DNA of 35,626 nt from NCBI GenBank assembly GCA_019750465.1, contig JAIEOP010000302.1, forward strand, positions 1 through 35,626. Direction: 5' to 3'. The notes beneath the pieces were generated by a model. The model was not told the origin of the DNA and did not search any database. It saw only the letters and a program-made list of their open reading frames with translations. A program made the translations under genes and the position numbers. Below are positions 1 to 8,262 of this stretch, piece after piece (the stretch's first letter is position 1; every line of letters starts with the position of its first letter). Source of the DNA: Acetobacteraceae bacterium. Its GTDB lineage: Bacteria > Pseudomonadota > Alphaproteobacteria > Acetobacterales > Acetobacteraceae.

Positions 1-75
1 GGCGGCGCTGCCGCGCCTCCAACGCGGCGCGTTCGCCATCGACACCTCGATCAGAACCGCCTTCGGCGCTGGCAT
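1..75 (-). CDS. N-terminus of an unidentified minus-strand gene, cut by the window edge
   Basis: An ATG on the minus strand at 75 opens a frame without stops to the window edge, giving 25 residues (MPAPKAVLIEVSMANAPRWR and five more). A GGAGAGG sequence lies about six bases upstream of the ATG, which is what makes this start credible. The gene would be divergent from the hydrolase starting at 186, sharing a 110-base intergenic region that probably holds both promoters. Too little is visible to assign a family. Confidence 0.4.
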   Translation of the reverse strand, partial: MPAPKAVLIEVSMANAPRWRRGSAA

Positions 76-185
76 CGCTGCCCTCTCCGCCACTTTCCGC
101 AGCGAATCACAGCCGATCATCAGTGGCTGGATATTCCGCGGCCAGGACACTACGGTTGCGCGCAACAGCCTCGGGGGAAGCGGAC

Positions 186-1061
186 ATGCGCCAGATCAGC
201 ATCGGCGACGTCACGATCAGCAGCATCGTCGAGCGCGACGGGCCCTGGCGCGCGCCCGAGGCCATGTTCCCCGACTACGATGCGGAGCGCGGCAGGCGCT
301 TCCTGGCGGAGCTCGACCCGGTGGTGTTCGATCCGGCGAGCGGGAAGATGGTGATCACCTACCAGACCTTCGTCGTGCGGACCCCGAGGCACACCATCCT
401 GGTCGATACCTGCACCGGCGAGGACAAGGGCTACCCGGCGCCCATGGACTTCCCGAAGGCGCCCTGGCTGGATGGGTTCAAGGCGCAGGGCCTGCGCTTC
501 GAGGACATCGACTACGTCTTCTGCACCCACCTGCACATCGACCATTGCGGCTGGAACACGCGGCTGGTGGACGGACGCTGGGTGCCGACCTTCCCGCGCG
601 CGAAGTACGTCTTCCACAAGGGCGAATACGCCGCCTGGGAAGCCGCGACGCGCGAGGGCAGGAACCCGCCCGGCGAGGTCTGGCGGATGAACTGCGAGCC
701 CGTGGCCGCCGCCGGCCAGGCGCTGCTGGTCGATGACGGCTACACCCTGGACGACACGGTCTCGCTGATCCCGACGCCGGGGCACTCGCCCTGCCATTGC
801 TGCGTCGCCATCAGGTCCCGCGGCCGGCGCGCCATCGTCACCGGCGACCTGATGCACCACGCCATGCAGGTGATGGCGCCGGAGTGGCACACCGTCTTCG
901 ACTGGGACGCGAAGCAGGGCATCGAGAGCCGCCGTCGCTTCCTGGCGAGCGTGGTCGACACCGGCGACCTGATCCTGCCGATCCACTTCCCGAACCCGAC
1001 CGCGGGCACCGTGAACAGCGGCGGCCCACCGGGCGGATACCGCTGGAACTTCCAGACGTGA
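186..1061 (+). CDS. MBL-fold metallo-hydrolase
   Basis: This 291-aa protein is a metallo-beta-lactamase-fold hydrolase. The zinc-binding HxHxDH signature is visible at H115, H117, D119 and H120 (HLHIDHCGWN), followed by TPGHS, the metal-bridging Asp in TGDLMHH and a late His in LPIHFPNP. The family hydrolyses lactones, esters, thioesters and similar substrates; the subfamily with this N-terminus (quorum-lactonase-like) is mostly uncharacterised, so I do not name a substrate. The start at 186 is preferred over an in-frame ATG at 123 because GGGGGAAG lies just upstream and the protein then begins at the conserved core. The next gene begins 19 bases after its stop, so the two are likely co-transcribed. 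Confidence 0.85.
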   Translation: MRQISIGDVTISSIVERDGPWRAPEAMFPDYDAERGRRFLAELDPVVFDPASGKMVITYQTFVVRTPRHTILVDTCTGEDKGYPAPMDFPKAPWLDGFKAQGLRFEDIDYVFCTHLHIDHCGWNTRLVDGRWVPTFPRAKYVFHKGEYAAWEAATREGRNPPGEVWRMNCEPVAAAGQALLVDDGYTLDDTVSLIPTPGHSPCHCCVAIRSRGRRAIVTGDLMHHAMQVMAPEWHTVFDWDAKQGIESRRRFLASVVDTGDLILPIHFPNPTAGTVNSGGPPGGYRWNFQT

Positions 1062-1080
1062 GATCGAGGGAGAGACCGCC

Positions 1081-1626
1081 ATGGCACGCCTGCCCTACCT
1101 GACGCAGGACGACCTGAAGCCCGAGGACAAGGGGCTGCTGTCGCGCGACATCAACCTGTACCGCATCCTGGTGCACAACCCGGAGGCGATGCGCGCCTTC
1201 TCCGGCCTCGGCGGGTACCTGCGCCACCGCACCACGCTGGATGCGCGGCTGCGCGAGCTGGCGATCCTGCAGGTGGGCTGGCTGGCGAAGAGCGCCTACG
1301 AGTGGTCGCACCACGTGAAGATCGGCTACGACTTCGGCGTCACCGACGCCGACATCGAGGCGCTGAAGGCCGAGACCGCCGGCCGGGCCAGCGCGCTTGA
1401 GCCGCGCGCCAAGCTGGTGCTCCAGGCGGCGCGGGAGATCCATGCCGGCGGCTGCTCGGAGGCGACCTTCCGCGCGCTGGAGGGCTGCTTCAGCAACGCC
1501 GAGGTGCTCGACGTGGTGGTGACCGCGGCGTTCTACTGCGCGGTGGTGCGCCTGCTGGCGAGCTTCGCGATCGACGTCGAGCCGAGCTACATGCCCTACC
1601 TGGAAAGGCATCCGCTGCCGGCGTGA
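1081..1626 (+). CDS. carboxymuconolactone decarboxylase family protein
   Basis: This 181-aa all-helical protein matches the carboxymuconolactone decarboxylase/AhpD-like fold. The segment RLRELAILQVGWLAKSAYEW, followed by SHHVKIG, is the family core: the E-W-x-x-H arrangement stands where AhpD members carry CxxC. With no Cys pair it is unlikely to be a peroxidase of the AhpD type and more likely acts as a small-molecule decarboxylase or isomerase. GAGGGAGAG precedes the ATG. It follows the MBL-fold hydrolase by 19 bases, a pairing that suggests a two-step conversion of a lactone or ester, which is inference only. Confidence 0.85.
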   Translation: MARLPYLTQDDLKPEDKGLLSRDINLYRILVHNPEAMRAFSGLGGYLRHRTTLDARLRELAILQVGWLAKSAYEWSHHVKIGYDFGVTDADIEALKAETAGRASALEPRAKLVLQAAREIHAGGCSEATFRALEGCFSNAEVLDVVVTAAFYCAVVRLLASFAIDVEPSYMPYLERHPLPA

Positions 1627-1704
1627 CCGGTGCGGCGCGGCACCCCTGGCGACGCCTATGCCGCCGCTTGTAGAACCCCTTCGATCGATGCCGGACCCCG
1701 CCCC

Positions 1705-2895
1705 ATGACCGCCGAGACCCGCAAGCCCCGCGGCCGCCAGTTCTTCGCCAATCCAGGCCCGACCAACATCCCCGATTCGGTGCTGCTGGCGACCGCGCAC
1801 CAGACCGTGGATTTCAACGATCCCGCCTTCGGCGAGATCTACTGGGCCTGCCTCGCCGGGCTGAAGCGGGTGCTGAAGACGCAGCAGGACGTCTTCCTCT
1901 ACACCGGCTCAGGACACGCGGCGTGGGAGGCGAGCCTCGTCAACCTGCTCTCGCCGGGCGACGTGATCCTGGTGCTGGAGAGCGGGCATTTCTCGCAGTC
2001 CTGGGGGCGCATGGCGACCGACCTCGGCATCGAGGTGCGCAGCGTCGCCGCCGACTGGCGCCGCGGCGTGGACATGGCCGATGTCCGGGCGGCGCTGGCC
2101 ACCGACCGGGACCACGCCATCAAGGCGGTCGGCGTGGTGCACAACGAAACCTCCACCGGCATGATGATCCCGGTGCAGGAGGTGCGCGCGGCGCTGGACG
2201 CCACCGGCCATCCGGCGCTGCTGCTGGCGGACACCATCTCCTCGCTTGGCAGCCTCGATTTCCGGATGGACGAGTGGGGCGTCGATGCCGCGGTGGGCGG
2301 CAGCCAGAAGGGGCTGATGCTGCCCACGGGGCTGAGCTTCACCGGCGTCTCGGCCAAGGCGCTGGCGGCGCACAAGGGCTCGCGCCTGCCGAAGCACTAC
2401 TTCCACTGGACGGCGATGCAGAACCGCCCGCTGAAGAGCTTCCTCGGCACCGTGCCGATCAGCTTCTTCTACGGCCTTCGGGAAGCGCTGCGCCTGATGG
2501 AGCAGGAGGAGGGGCTGGAGAACGTCTTCCTCCGCCACACGCGGCTGGCGCGGGCGGTGCGGGCCTGCGTGCAGCACTGGTCCGGCAACAACGGCCCGCA
2601 GCTGTTCTGCCAGACGCCGGCGCGGCTCTCGGACAGCGTGACCGCGGTGCTGATGCCGGAGGGGCACAACGCGGATGCGCTGCGCGGCGTGGCGATGAAC
2701 CGCTACAACGTCTCGCTCGGCGGCGGGCTGGGGCCGCTCGGGGGCAAGGTGTTCCGCATCGGGCACCTCGGCGACCTGAACGAGCCGATGATCCTCGGCA
2801 CGCTGGCGAGCCTGGAGCTGGCGATGCGGGTCTCCGGCGTGCCGCATGCGCCGGGGGGTGTGGATGCGGCGATCGCCAGCCTGGCGGCGGGGTAG
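1705..2895 (+). CDS. class V aminotransferase (alanine/serine-glyoxylate aminotransferase type)
   Basis: This 396-aa PLP-dependent enzyme resembles serine-glyoxylate and alanine-glyoxylate aminotransferases. The N-terminus carries the FFANPGPTNIPDSVL motif typical of the family, residues around HNETSTGM bind cofactor or substrate, and the Schiff-base lysine is K202 in GGSQKGLMLP. Length agrees with the family (about 400 aa). Such enzymes feed glyoxylate into glycine and serine metabolism and operate in the serine cycle and photorespiration-like routes, so a cytoplasmic role in C1/C2 metabolism is plausible. The frame is open from a GTG at 1630, but the 25-residue extension is Arg/Pro/Ala-rich and lacks family resemblance, so ATG 1705 is preferred. 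It ends just before a perfect inverted repeat shared with the convergent gene. Confidence 0.85.
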   Translation: MTAETRKPRGRQFFANPGPTNIPDSVLLATAHQTVDFNDPAFGEIYWACLAGLKRVLKTQQDVFLYTGSGHAAWEASLVNLLSPGDVILVLESGHFSQSWGRMATDLGIEVRSVAADWRRGVDMADVRAALATDRDHAIKAVGVVHNETSTGMMIPVQEVRAALDATGHPALLLADTISSLGSLDFRMDEWGVDAAVGGSQKGLMLPTGLSFTGVSAKALAAHKGSRLPKHYFHWTAMQNRPLKSFLGTVPISFFYGLREALRLMEQEEGLENVFLRHTRLARAVRACVQHWSGNNGPQLFCQTPARLSDSVTAVLMPEGHNADALRGVAMNRYNVSLGGGLGPLGGKVFRIGHLGDLNEPMILGTLASLELAMRVSGVPHAPGGVDAAIASLAAG

Positions 2896-2907
2896 GCGAC
2901 GGCGGCA

Positions 2908-2944
2908 ACCGGCTGACGGCGTCCATGAGACGCCGTCAGCCGGT
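2908..2944. terminator. perfect 16-bp hairpin between convergent genes
   Basis: ACCGGCTGACGGCGTC and its exact complement flank a five-base loop CATGA. It lies between the aminotransferase stop and the minus-strand small gene, and its right arm overlaps the last codons and stop of that gene. It probably terminates transcription from both sides. There is no clear U-tract on either strand, as is common in very GC-rich genomes. Confidence 0.7.
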
Positions 2945-3274
2945 ATTGGCCGCCGGGATCGGCGCGACCAGCCGGGCCAGTTCGGCACGGTATTCGGCGC
3001 GCAGGACCAGCCGCTCCTCCAAGGGCAGGAAATGCGACCAGAGGTGGAAGGTGGATCGCGCGATCTCTGCCTGGGCGCCTGTCCAGGTGCCGCTCGGCTC
3101 CGCGCGAGCCGCGGCGAGGTCGCGCATCACTCGGGCACGAATGCCCGGAACGATGTCGTCCTGCTGTTCCTGAGGCAGGGAGCCGGCGACGAAGAGGTCC
3201 TGCTGCACGAGGATGTCCCGAATCGGTGGGTGGTCGGCACCCGGCGAGGATAGCCGATCCGGCGCCGCAGTCAC
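2936..3274 (-). CDS. 112-aa hypothetical protein translationally coupled to the restriction-modification gene
   Basis: I do not recognise a family. The frame starts with GTG at 3274, and this GTG overlaps the TGA stop of the upstream restriction-modification gene in a GTGA arrangement, a classic sign of translational coupling. The product is mainly helical and charged: an N-terminal stretch (PPIRDILVQQDLFVAGSLP), then IVPGIRARVMRDLAAARAEP, then an aromatic segment ending in LPLEERLVLRAEYRAELARL. There is no signal peptide, membrane segment or metal motif. The same frame stays open upstream into the methylase gene, but that part is antisense-type shadow sequence. Being tied to a type IIG-like enzyme, it may be a subunit, stabiliser or regulator of it; that is inference. 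Confidence 0.7.
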   Translation of the reverse strand: MTAAPDRLSSPGADHPPIRDILVQQDLFVAGSLPQEQQDDIVPGIRARVMRDLAAARAEPSGTWTGAQAEIARSTFHLWSHFLPLEERLVLRAEYRAELARLVAPIPAANTG

Positions 3275-6200
3275 GACAGCGGACGCGTCTGGCTGATCAC
3301 GACCCGTTCGTCCGGCGTCAGGCCGTAGGCCGCCTCCAGGGCGGTTTCCATGCGCAATGCGTTCAGCGCGATCGCGGCATCGTAGCGCAGCACGCGCTCG
3401 CCGGCCCCGATGGCCTGCGCACGCAGGTCGGGGTTGGCGCTGCGCCGGACGGACGGCAGCCGCCGCAGCAACGCCTCCGCGCCGGCCATGCCCACGAAGT
3501 TGCGCCCACGCAGCGCGAGCCGCCATTGCAGGGCGATGAACGGACCATCCGCGGCGTCGAGGAAGATGCGATCGAGCAGCGGCATTCCGTTGGCGTTCAG
3601 CCGCAGTTCGCCGCCCTCGAAGGCAACGGTCAGGTTCGCGTCGGGCGGAAGCAGCCCGGCCATGCGCGCGATCGCCGCCTGTGTCTGCTCTGCCTGCCGG
3701 GCCATCGCCCAGGCCTGCGTTTCGCGGCGTGCGAGGGTCGGCGGCGCGCTGCGCCTGAGCGCATCGAGGGGCATCACCTGGCCGGCCAGAAGCCACTCGA
3801 TCGGTTCCGTCTGCACGGCGCAGGCCGCGAAGCGATGCTCCAGCCGATGCAGCGCCGCGGCGCGGCGGGTGTGCAAGGCCGTGGCGACACGGGCGCCCCG
3901 CGCCAGCGCCGCCCGCGTCTGGCTATCCGCGCGTGGGACGGGAAGTGGCGCGATGAACTGACGGTTGGCCTCGAAGAAGCCGCCCATCTTCGGCTTGGCG
4001 ATGCACCGGAAGACCCAGTCGCAGACGCCGCCATGCAGGACCGCGAGCAGGAACCAGAGATCCTCGGCCCGCGTCGGAAGTATGCAATTCACCCGAACGT
4101 TGTTGGCCGCGAGGACGCCCGAGGCATCGGGCGCAACCTCAAGCTCCTTCACCGTCTGCGCGACGAAGAGCTTCGGCCGGTCCTGCTTGTCGAGATTCTT
4201 GGGATAGTTGTACGCCCACCAACTGACCGCATCATCCATCTTGCCATCCTCACGCGCACGAAGCGCCGCCTCGTGGCGCGCGAGGTAGGCCCAGGCGAGG
4301 GGAAAGTCGCTTGCCATCCGTGCCGCGGGGATCAGTCGCATCCGCCCCGCCTCGTCGGGCGCGTAGGGGAAAAGGATGTGCCATTCGGGCCGTGGCACTT
4401 CCCAGCGCCGCACATCGGGCCCGCTGACCAGCGGCAGCATGATCGCGTCCTCGATGGGGACCGCCGTGCCGTCATGCGCCTCGTACCGGCCCGGCGCGCG
4501 GAGGCGCAGGTGATAGATCGAATCGGCGCTGGTCTGCAGCCCGACGATGATCGAGGCAACGCCATCGAGCCTGTCGCACCGTGCCTCCAGCGCCGTCATC
4601 ACCGCGCGCTCCGCGCGCGGCAGCAATGTCCAGGCTTCGCCGGCGGCAAGCCCCTCATACGGGACGGTCCGGTCGGGATCGCTCCAGTCCGGCACGACCG
4701 GTCCGGTCGGCGCCTCCTGGAAGCGCACCGCCGCGTTCGGCTCCCTCGTGAAGAATTGCAGCGCGGTATAGGTGATCGCCTCGTCGAAGACCTGGAAATC
4801 CTTGAAGTCGATCCAACGGTCCAGGTGGCGGCCGCGATGCACCCTGCGCCGCAGCCCCCTGCCATACTCGTTCAGCAACCACAGGCTGGGCGCGATGAAG
4901 CCCAGCCGCCCGCCCGGGCGCAGCAGGTCGATGCCCTTCTCGATGAAGGGCAGGTAGAGGTCGGTGTTGCCGGTCTGCGCGCTGGCGTAGCGCGGTCCCG
5001 CCGTCTGCAGCCCGGGTGCGGTGGCGCGGCGCAGGTAGTCGGCGACCTCCGGCATCACGCGCCGATAGTTCTGCAGCTTCACGTAGGGCGGATTGCCGAT
5101 GACGCAGTCGAAGCCGCCGCGCGCGAAGACCTCCGGAAAGGCGCCCTGCCAGTCGAAGGCGTTGATCCGTTCCCGGCCGGAGGGCAGCAGCTCAGCATAG
5201 TTCTGATTGATGTTGGCGATGTCCGGCCCGACCAGGCTGTTGCCGTCGCGGATGGTGTGGTCGAGATCGGAGAGCGCCGAGCCGGCGCGGGCCGTGTGCA
5301 GCCAGAGCGCGAGGCGAGTCAGCTCCACCGAGGCCGGGTTGATGTCCACGCCGTAGATGTTGCGCGAAAGGATTTCCTTTGTCGCGGCGTCGTCATCGAA
5401 CAGCAGCGCCTGATCGCCTGCCAGCCGTTGCCGCTCGGCCTCGGTCCGCCGCACTTCGAGCAGCAGGTAGTCCAGCGCGTAGATCAGGAAGGCGCCGGAG
5501 CCGCAGGCGGGATCGACCACGGTCAGCAGCCGCAGCGCCGCCTGATAGCGTTCGATCGCCTGAACCTGCGCCCGCACGGGAGAGGTCCGCCGCGCGATCT
5601 GGTCCTCCGTGAAGCGCGTCGCCTCATCCCAACCGGCCTCCTGGCGCAGGGATTCCAGCCGGGTGCCGAGAGTTTCCTCGACCACCTGCGCCACCACCCA
5701 TTCCGGCGTGTAGTACACGCCGTCGCGCTTGCGCCTGGTGATCACGGTCAGGGAGGGGCGCCCGTCCTGCGCCGCTTCCAGCGCCTCCAGCTCGGTGATC
5801 GACTGCTCGAAGATGCGACCCAGTGCGTAGAGCGTGATGGCCCGCCCATCCGCCGTCGTGCCGAAATTGTAGTTGGCCGCGAAGTAGAGGAGGTTCGGCT
5901 GCGGCGATCGCAGGCTCGCCTCGTCGCCACCCTGGCCCGGGAAGAAGAAGGCGTGGTTGGGCAGTTCCAGCTCGTCCAATTCCGGGTCGGTCGCGAACAG
6001 GCCGCCATTGAAGCGGTTGAGCGGCTGGCCGTCGAACGGGCCGCCGGTGTCCATCCGCCGGAACAGGCGCCTCAGCATCTCCCAGCCTTCCCCGCCGGCA
6101 GGATGCAGTGCCTCCGTGCTCAGCCGGACCAGGCGATTTCGCAGCAATTGCGGCGGGTAGGCGATCTGCTGCCCCATGTCCTCGCAGAACAGGACGAAGA

Positions 6201-7080
6201 TCATGCGGTCGAGCAGCTTCTGGGCCAGCCGCACCAGGCGCCCCCTGGTGTGGGGATAGGCCGGGTTGGCCTCGATCAGCGCATGGATCAGCGCCTCGCG
6301 GTAGCGGCGGTACTCGGCGTAGAACTCGCGTTCGAGATCGCGCTCGCGGACAAGCTGTTCCCGAATCAGCCTCAGCAGGGGCGGCTCGCCGATTCTTGAC
6401 AGCAACATGTCCCGGTGCAGCAGCCGGGCGAACAGGAACCGCTGGAAGGCGCCCGCCGGGGTGTCGTCCAGAAGCGCCGTGCCTGGCACGCCGGGCGGGC
6501 GACGGATGACGAAGCGCAGCGACTGCGCCGGCATCTTGTCCCGCCAATAGACCCGGACCTCGTTCATGTCGGAGACGATGCCGAAGCGGGGCCTGATGGG
6601 CGCCCCCGCAAACAGTGGCAACTCGGCACCGCGCAGGTAGTCCGCGCACTGCTGGACCGGCGACCGGCGATTGCCGCGGCGCGCTTGCGGCGCATCGAGG
6701 CTCGAACGGATATCCTTGAACTCGCAGATCACCTGTGGAACCGGCATGGTGGGCGGCGCATCGAACCAGCCGAGCGCAAGGTCCGCGAAGCCCGTATTGC
6801 CGCCGCCGCCGGCGCCGGGAATCGGGTGCCGCGGGTAGGCGGTGAAGCCCCGTTCAGGCCCCGCAGCGCCGCCGGGCCAGTAGCCCCAGAGATCGAAGAA
6901 GAACGTCCTGAGGAAGCCCGCCTCCGCCTGGGTCTCCGTCTGGCGACCACGATTCGCCCAGTCCCGCAACCGCGCGACAAGGGCGATGTCGTCCGCCGAG
7001 CCCCTGAAGTCATCCGCTTCAGAACCAAACCGGCTACGGAGATAGGTATCCGAGAGAAGCGGAATGTAGTCGTCAGCCAT
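3271..7080 (-). CDS. type IIG-like restriction-modification enzyme (Eco57I-family methylase with PD-(D/E)xK nuclease)
   Basis: This 1269-aa single-chain enzyme joins restriction and modification. The N-terminal region has a PD-(D/E)xK-like nuclease pattern: D100 in GFADLAL, E120-F-K122 in VICEFKD and glutamines at 143-144. A helical linker follows, then the adenine methylase core: YYTPEWVV (motif X), DPACGSGAF at D523 (motif I, SAM binding), GVDINPASVEL, and the catalytic NPPY at N663-Y666. A TaqI/Eco57I-type target recognition region follows from about residue 880 (GPDVRRWEVPRPEWHILFPY). A further C-terminal stretch of roughly 200 residues is not explained by these domains. It would methylate host adenines and cut unmodified foreign DNA. 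The ATG at 7080 lacks a strong ribosome binding site. Its stop overlaps the start of a 112-aa gene. Confidence 0.88.
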   Translation of the reverse strand: MADDYIPLLSDTYLRSRFGSEADDFRGSADDIALVARLRDWANRGRQTETQAEAGFLRTFFFDLWGYWPGGAAGPERGFTAYPRHPIPGAGGGGNTGFADLALGWFDAPPTMPVPQVICEFKDIRSSLDAPQARRGNRRSPVQQCADYLRGAELPLFAGAPIRPRFGIVSDMNEVRVYWRDKMPAQSLRFVIRRPPGVPGTALLDDTPAGAFQRFLFARLLHRDMLLSRIGEPPLLRLIREQLVRERDLEREFYAEYRRYREALIHALIEANPAYPHTRGRLVRLAQKLLDRMIFVLFCEDMGQQIAYPPQLLRNRLVRLSTEALHPAGGEGWEMLRRLFRRMDTGGPFDGQPLNRFNGGLFATDPELDELELPNHAFFFPGQGGDEASLRSPQPNLLYFAANYNFGTTADGRAITLYALGRIFEQSITELEALEAAQDGRPSLTVITRRKRDGVYYTPEWVVAQVVEETLGTRLESLRQEAGWDEATRFTEDQIARRTSPVRAQVQAIERYQAALRLLTVVDPACGSGAFLIYALDYLLLEVRRTEAERQRLAGDQALLFDDDAATKEILSRNIYGVDINPASVELTRLALWLHTARAGSALSDLDHTIRDGNSLVGPDIANINQNYAELLPSGRERINAFDWQGAFPEVFARGGFDCVIGNPPYVKLQNYRRVMPEVADYLRRATAPGLQTAGPRYASAQTGNTDLYLPFIEKGIDLLRPGGRLGFIAPSLWLLNEYGRGLRRRVHRGRHLDRWIDFKDFQVFDEAITYTALQFFTREPNAAVRFQEAPTGPVVPDWSDPDRTVPYEGLAAGEAWTLLPRAERAVMTALEARCDRLDGVASIIVGLQTSADSIYHLRLRAPGRYEAHDGTAVPIEDAIMLPLVSGPDVRRWEVPRPEWHILFPYAPDEAGRMRLIPAARMASDFPLAWAYLARHEAALRAREDGKMDDAVSWWAYNYPKNLDKQDRPKLFVAQTVKELEVAPDASGVLAANNVRVNCILPTRAEDLWFLLAVLHGGVCDWVFRCIAKPKMGGFFEANRQFIAPLPVPRADSQTRAALARGARVATALHTRRAAALHRLEHRFAACAVQTEPIEWLLAGQVMPLDALRRSAPPTLARRETQAWAMARQAEQTQAAIARMAGLLPPDANLTVAFEGGELRLNANGMPLLDRIFLDAADGPFIALQWRLALRGRNFVGMAGAEALLRRLPSVRRSANPDLRAQAIGAGERVLRYDAAIALNALRMETALEAAYGLTPDERVVISQTRPLS

Positions 7081-7155
7081 GATGAGTCGCTCGGCACCTT
7101 GACGTCCTGGTGATGTGGGATCGGCGCGCGGCGCAGAGGCACACCGGAGTACTTC

Positions 7156-8262
7156 CTACCGGATCATCCCCTCCTTCAGCGCCTCCTCGCGGAACGCCAG
7201 CCCGTGCCCGGGCCGCTCGGGCGCGGTGATGTGGCCATCCGCGATCTCGGGCGGATCCACCCACAGGTCATCCAGCAGCCCCATCTGCTCCGCCCAGATG
7301 CCGTTCGGGATACTGGCCAGCAGGTGCACGTTCAGCTCCGGGAACAGGTGCGGCGCCAGGGTCATGCCCCAGGTGTCGGCGACGATCGCGATCTTGCGCA
7401 GCTCCGTCAGCCCGCCGCGCATCGGGTCCGGCTGCAGGATCGGCAGGCGCGGATGCTCGAAGAAGGGCTTGAGGTCGGCGCGGCCGAAATGCGTCTCGCC
7501 GCCGACCACGCGCAGGTCCAGCGCCCCGGCGCAGCGGAGGTAGCCGGCGTAATCGTCCGCCAGCACCGGCTCCTCCAGCCAGTAGATGTCGTACCGCTCG
7601 AACTTGCGGCCCATGGTGATCGCCACGTCGGCCGACCAGCCCATGTTCACGTCGATCATGATCTCCACATCGGGGCCGACGGCGTCGCGCATGCGGCGGA
7701 CGTTCTCCACATCCGTGCGCAGATCGCCGATGTGCGCGACCTGCATCTTGATCGCCCGGTAGCCCTGCGCGACGTAGTGCCGCGCCTTGGCGATCATGCC
7801 GTCGCCGCGGGCGCCGCGGAAGCAGCCGCTGCCATAGATCGGGATGCGCGTGCGGAAGCTGCCCCACAGCCGGTGCAGCGGCAGGCCGGCCGCCTTGCCC
7901 ACCACGTCCCAGAGCGCGATGTCGATGGCGGACTGCGCCATCATCGCGACCCCGCCGCGCCCGCCGGTGAGCGTCGCGCGCCACAGGTCGCGCCAGATCG
8001 CCTCCACCTCGGTGGCGCTGCGGCCGAGGATGCGCGGCGCCATCGCCTCCTCCAGGCAGGCGCCGATGGTGCGTTGCAGGGGAAGATTCAGCAGGTGCAG
8101 GTAGCCCATGCCGGTCAGGCCGGACTCGGTGACGACCTCGACGATCACCAGGTCGCGCATGGCGCCGAGCGCATGGCCGGCCAGCCACGGGTCGTCGGCC
8201 CAGGGCAGGCGCACCAGGCGCGTGCGCAGCTCGCGGATGGTCAGGTCGGGTGCGGTGGTCAT
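7156..8262 (-). CDS. mandelate racemase/muconate lactonizing enzyme-type dehydratase (enolase superfamily)
   Basis: This 368-aa protein has the enolase-superfamily two-domain layout. Metal ligands are visible as D in MIDVNMGW, E in YWLEEP and E in GGETHFG, and a C-terminal APHLF supplies the His expected of mandelate-racemase-subgroup members. The usual KxK base motif reads AIKMQ, so the second Lys is Gln. Related enzymes dehydrate sugar acids or racemise 2-hydroxy acids; the substrate here is not deducible. The ATG at 8262 overlaps the stop of the MFS gene (ATGA) and has GGAGGAAAC in front, so transporter and enzyme are translationally coupled and the transporter probably imports the substrate. 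Confidence 0.87.
   Translation of the reverse strand: MTTAPDLTIRELRTRLVRLPWADDPWLAGHALGAMRDLVIVEVVTESGLTGMGYLHLLNLPLQRTIGACLEEAMAPRILGRSATEVEAIWRDLWRATLTGGRGGVAMMAQSAIDIALWDVVGKAAGLPLHRLWGSFRTRIPIYGSGCFRGARGDGMIAKARHYVAQGYRAIKMQVAHIGDLRTDVENVRRMRDAVGPDVEIMIDVNMGWSADVAITMGRKFERYDIYWLEEPVLADDYAGYLRCAGALDLRVVGGETHFGRADLKPFFEHPRLPILQPDPMRGGLTELRKIAIVADTWGMTLAPHLFPELNVHLLASIPNGIWAEQMGLLDDLWVDPPEIADGHITAPERPGHGLAFREEALKEGMIR

Noticed and set aside
3226-6399. 1057-aa plus-strand open frame opposite the restriction-modification gene
   Set aside because: It is Arg/Gln/Pro/His-rich with no recognisable fold and runs antisense to a protein with clear catalytic motifs; in very GC-rich DNA such long shadow frames are expected.
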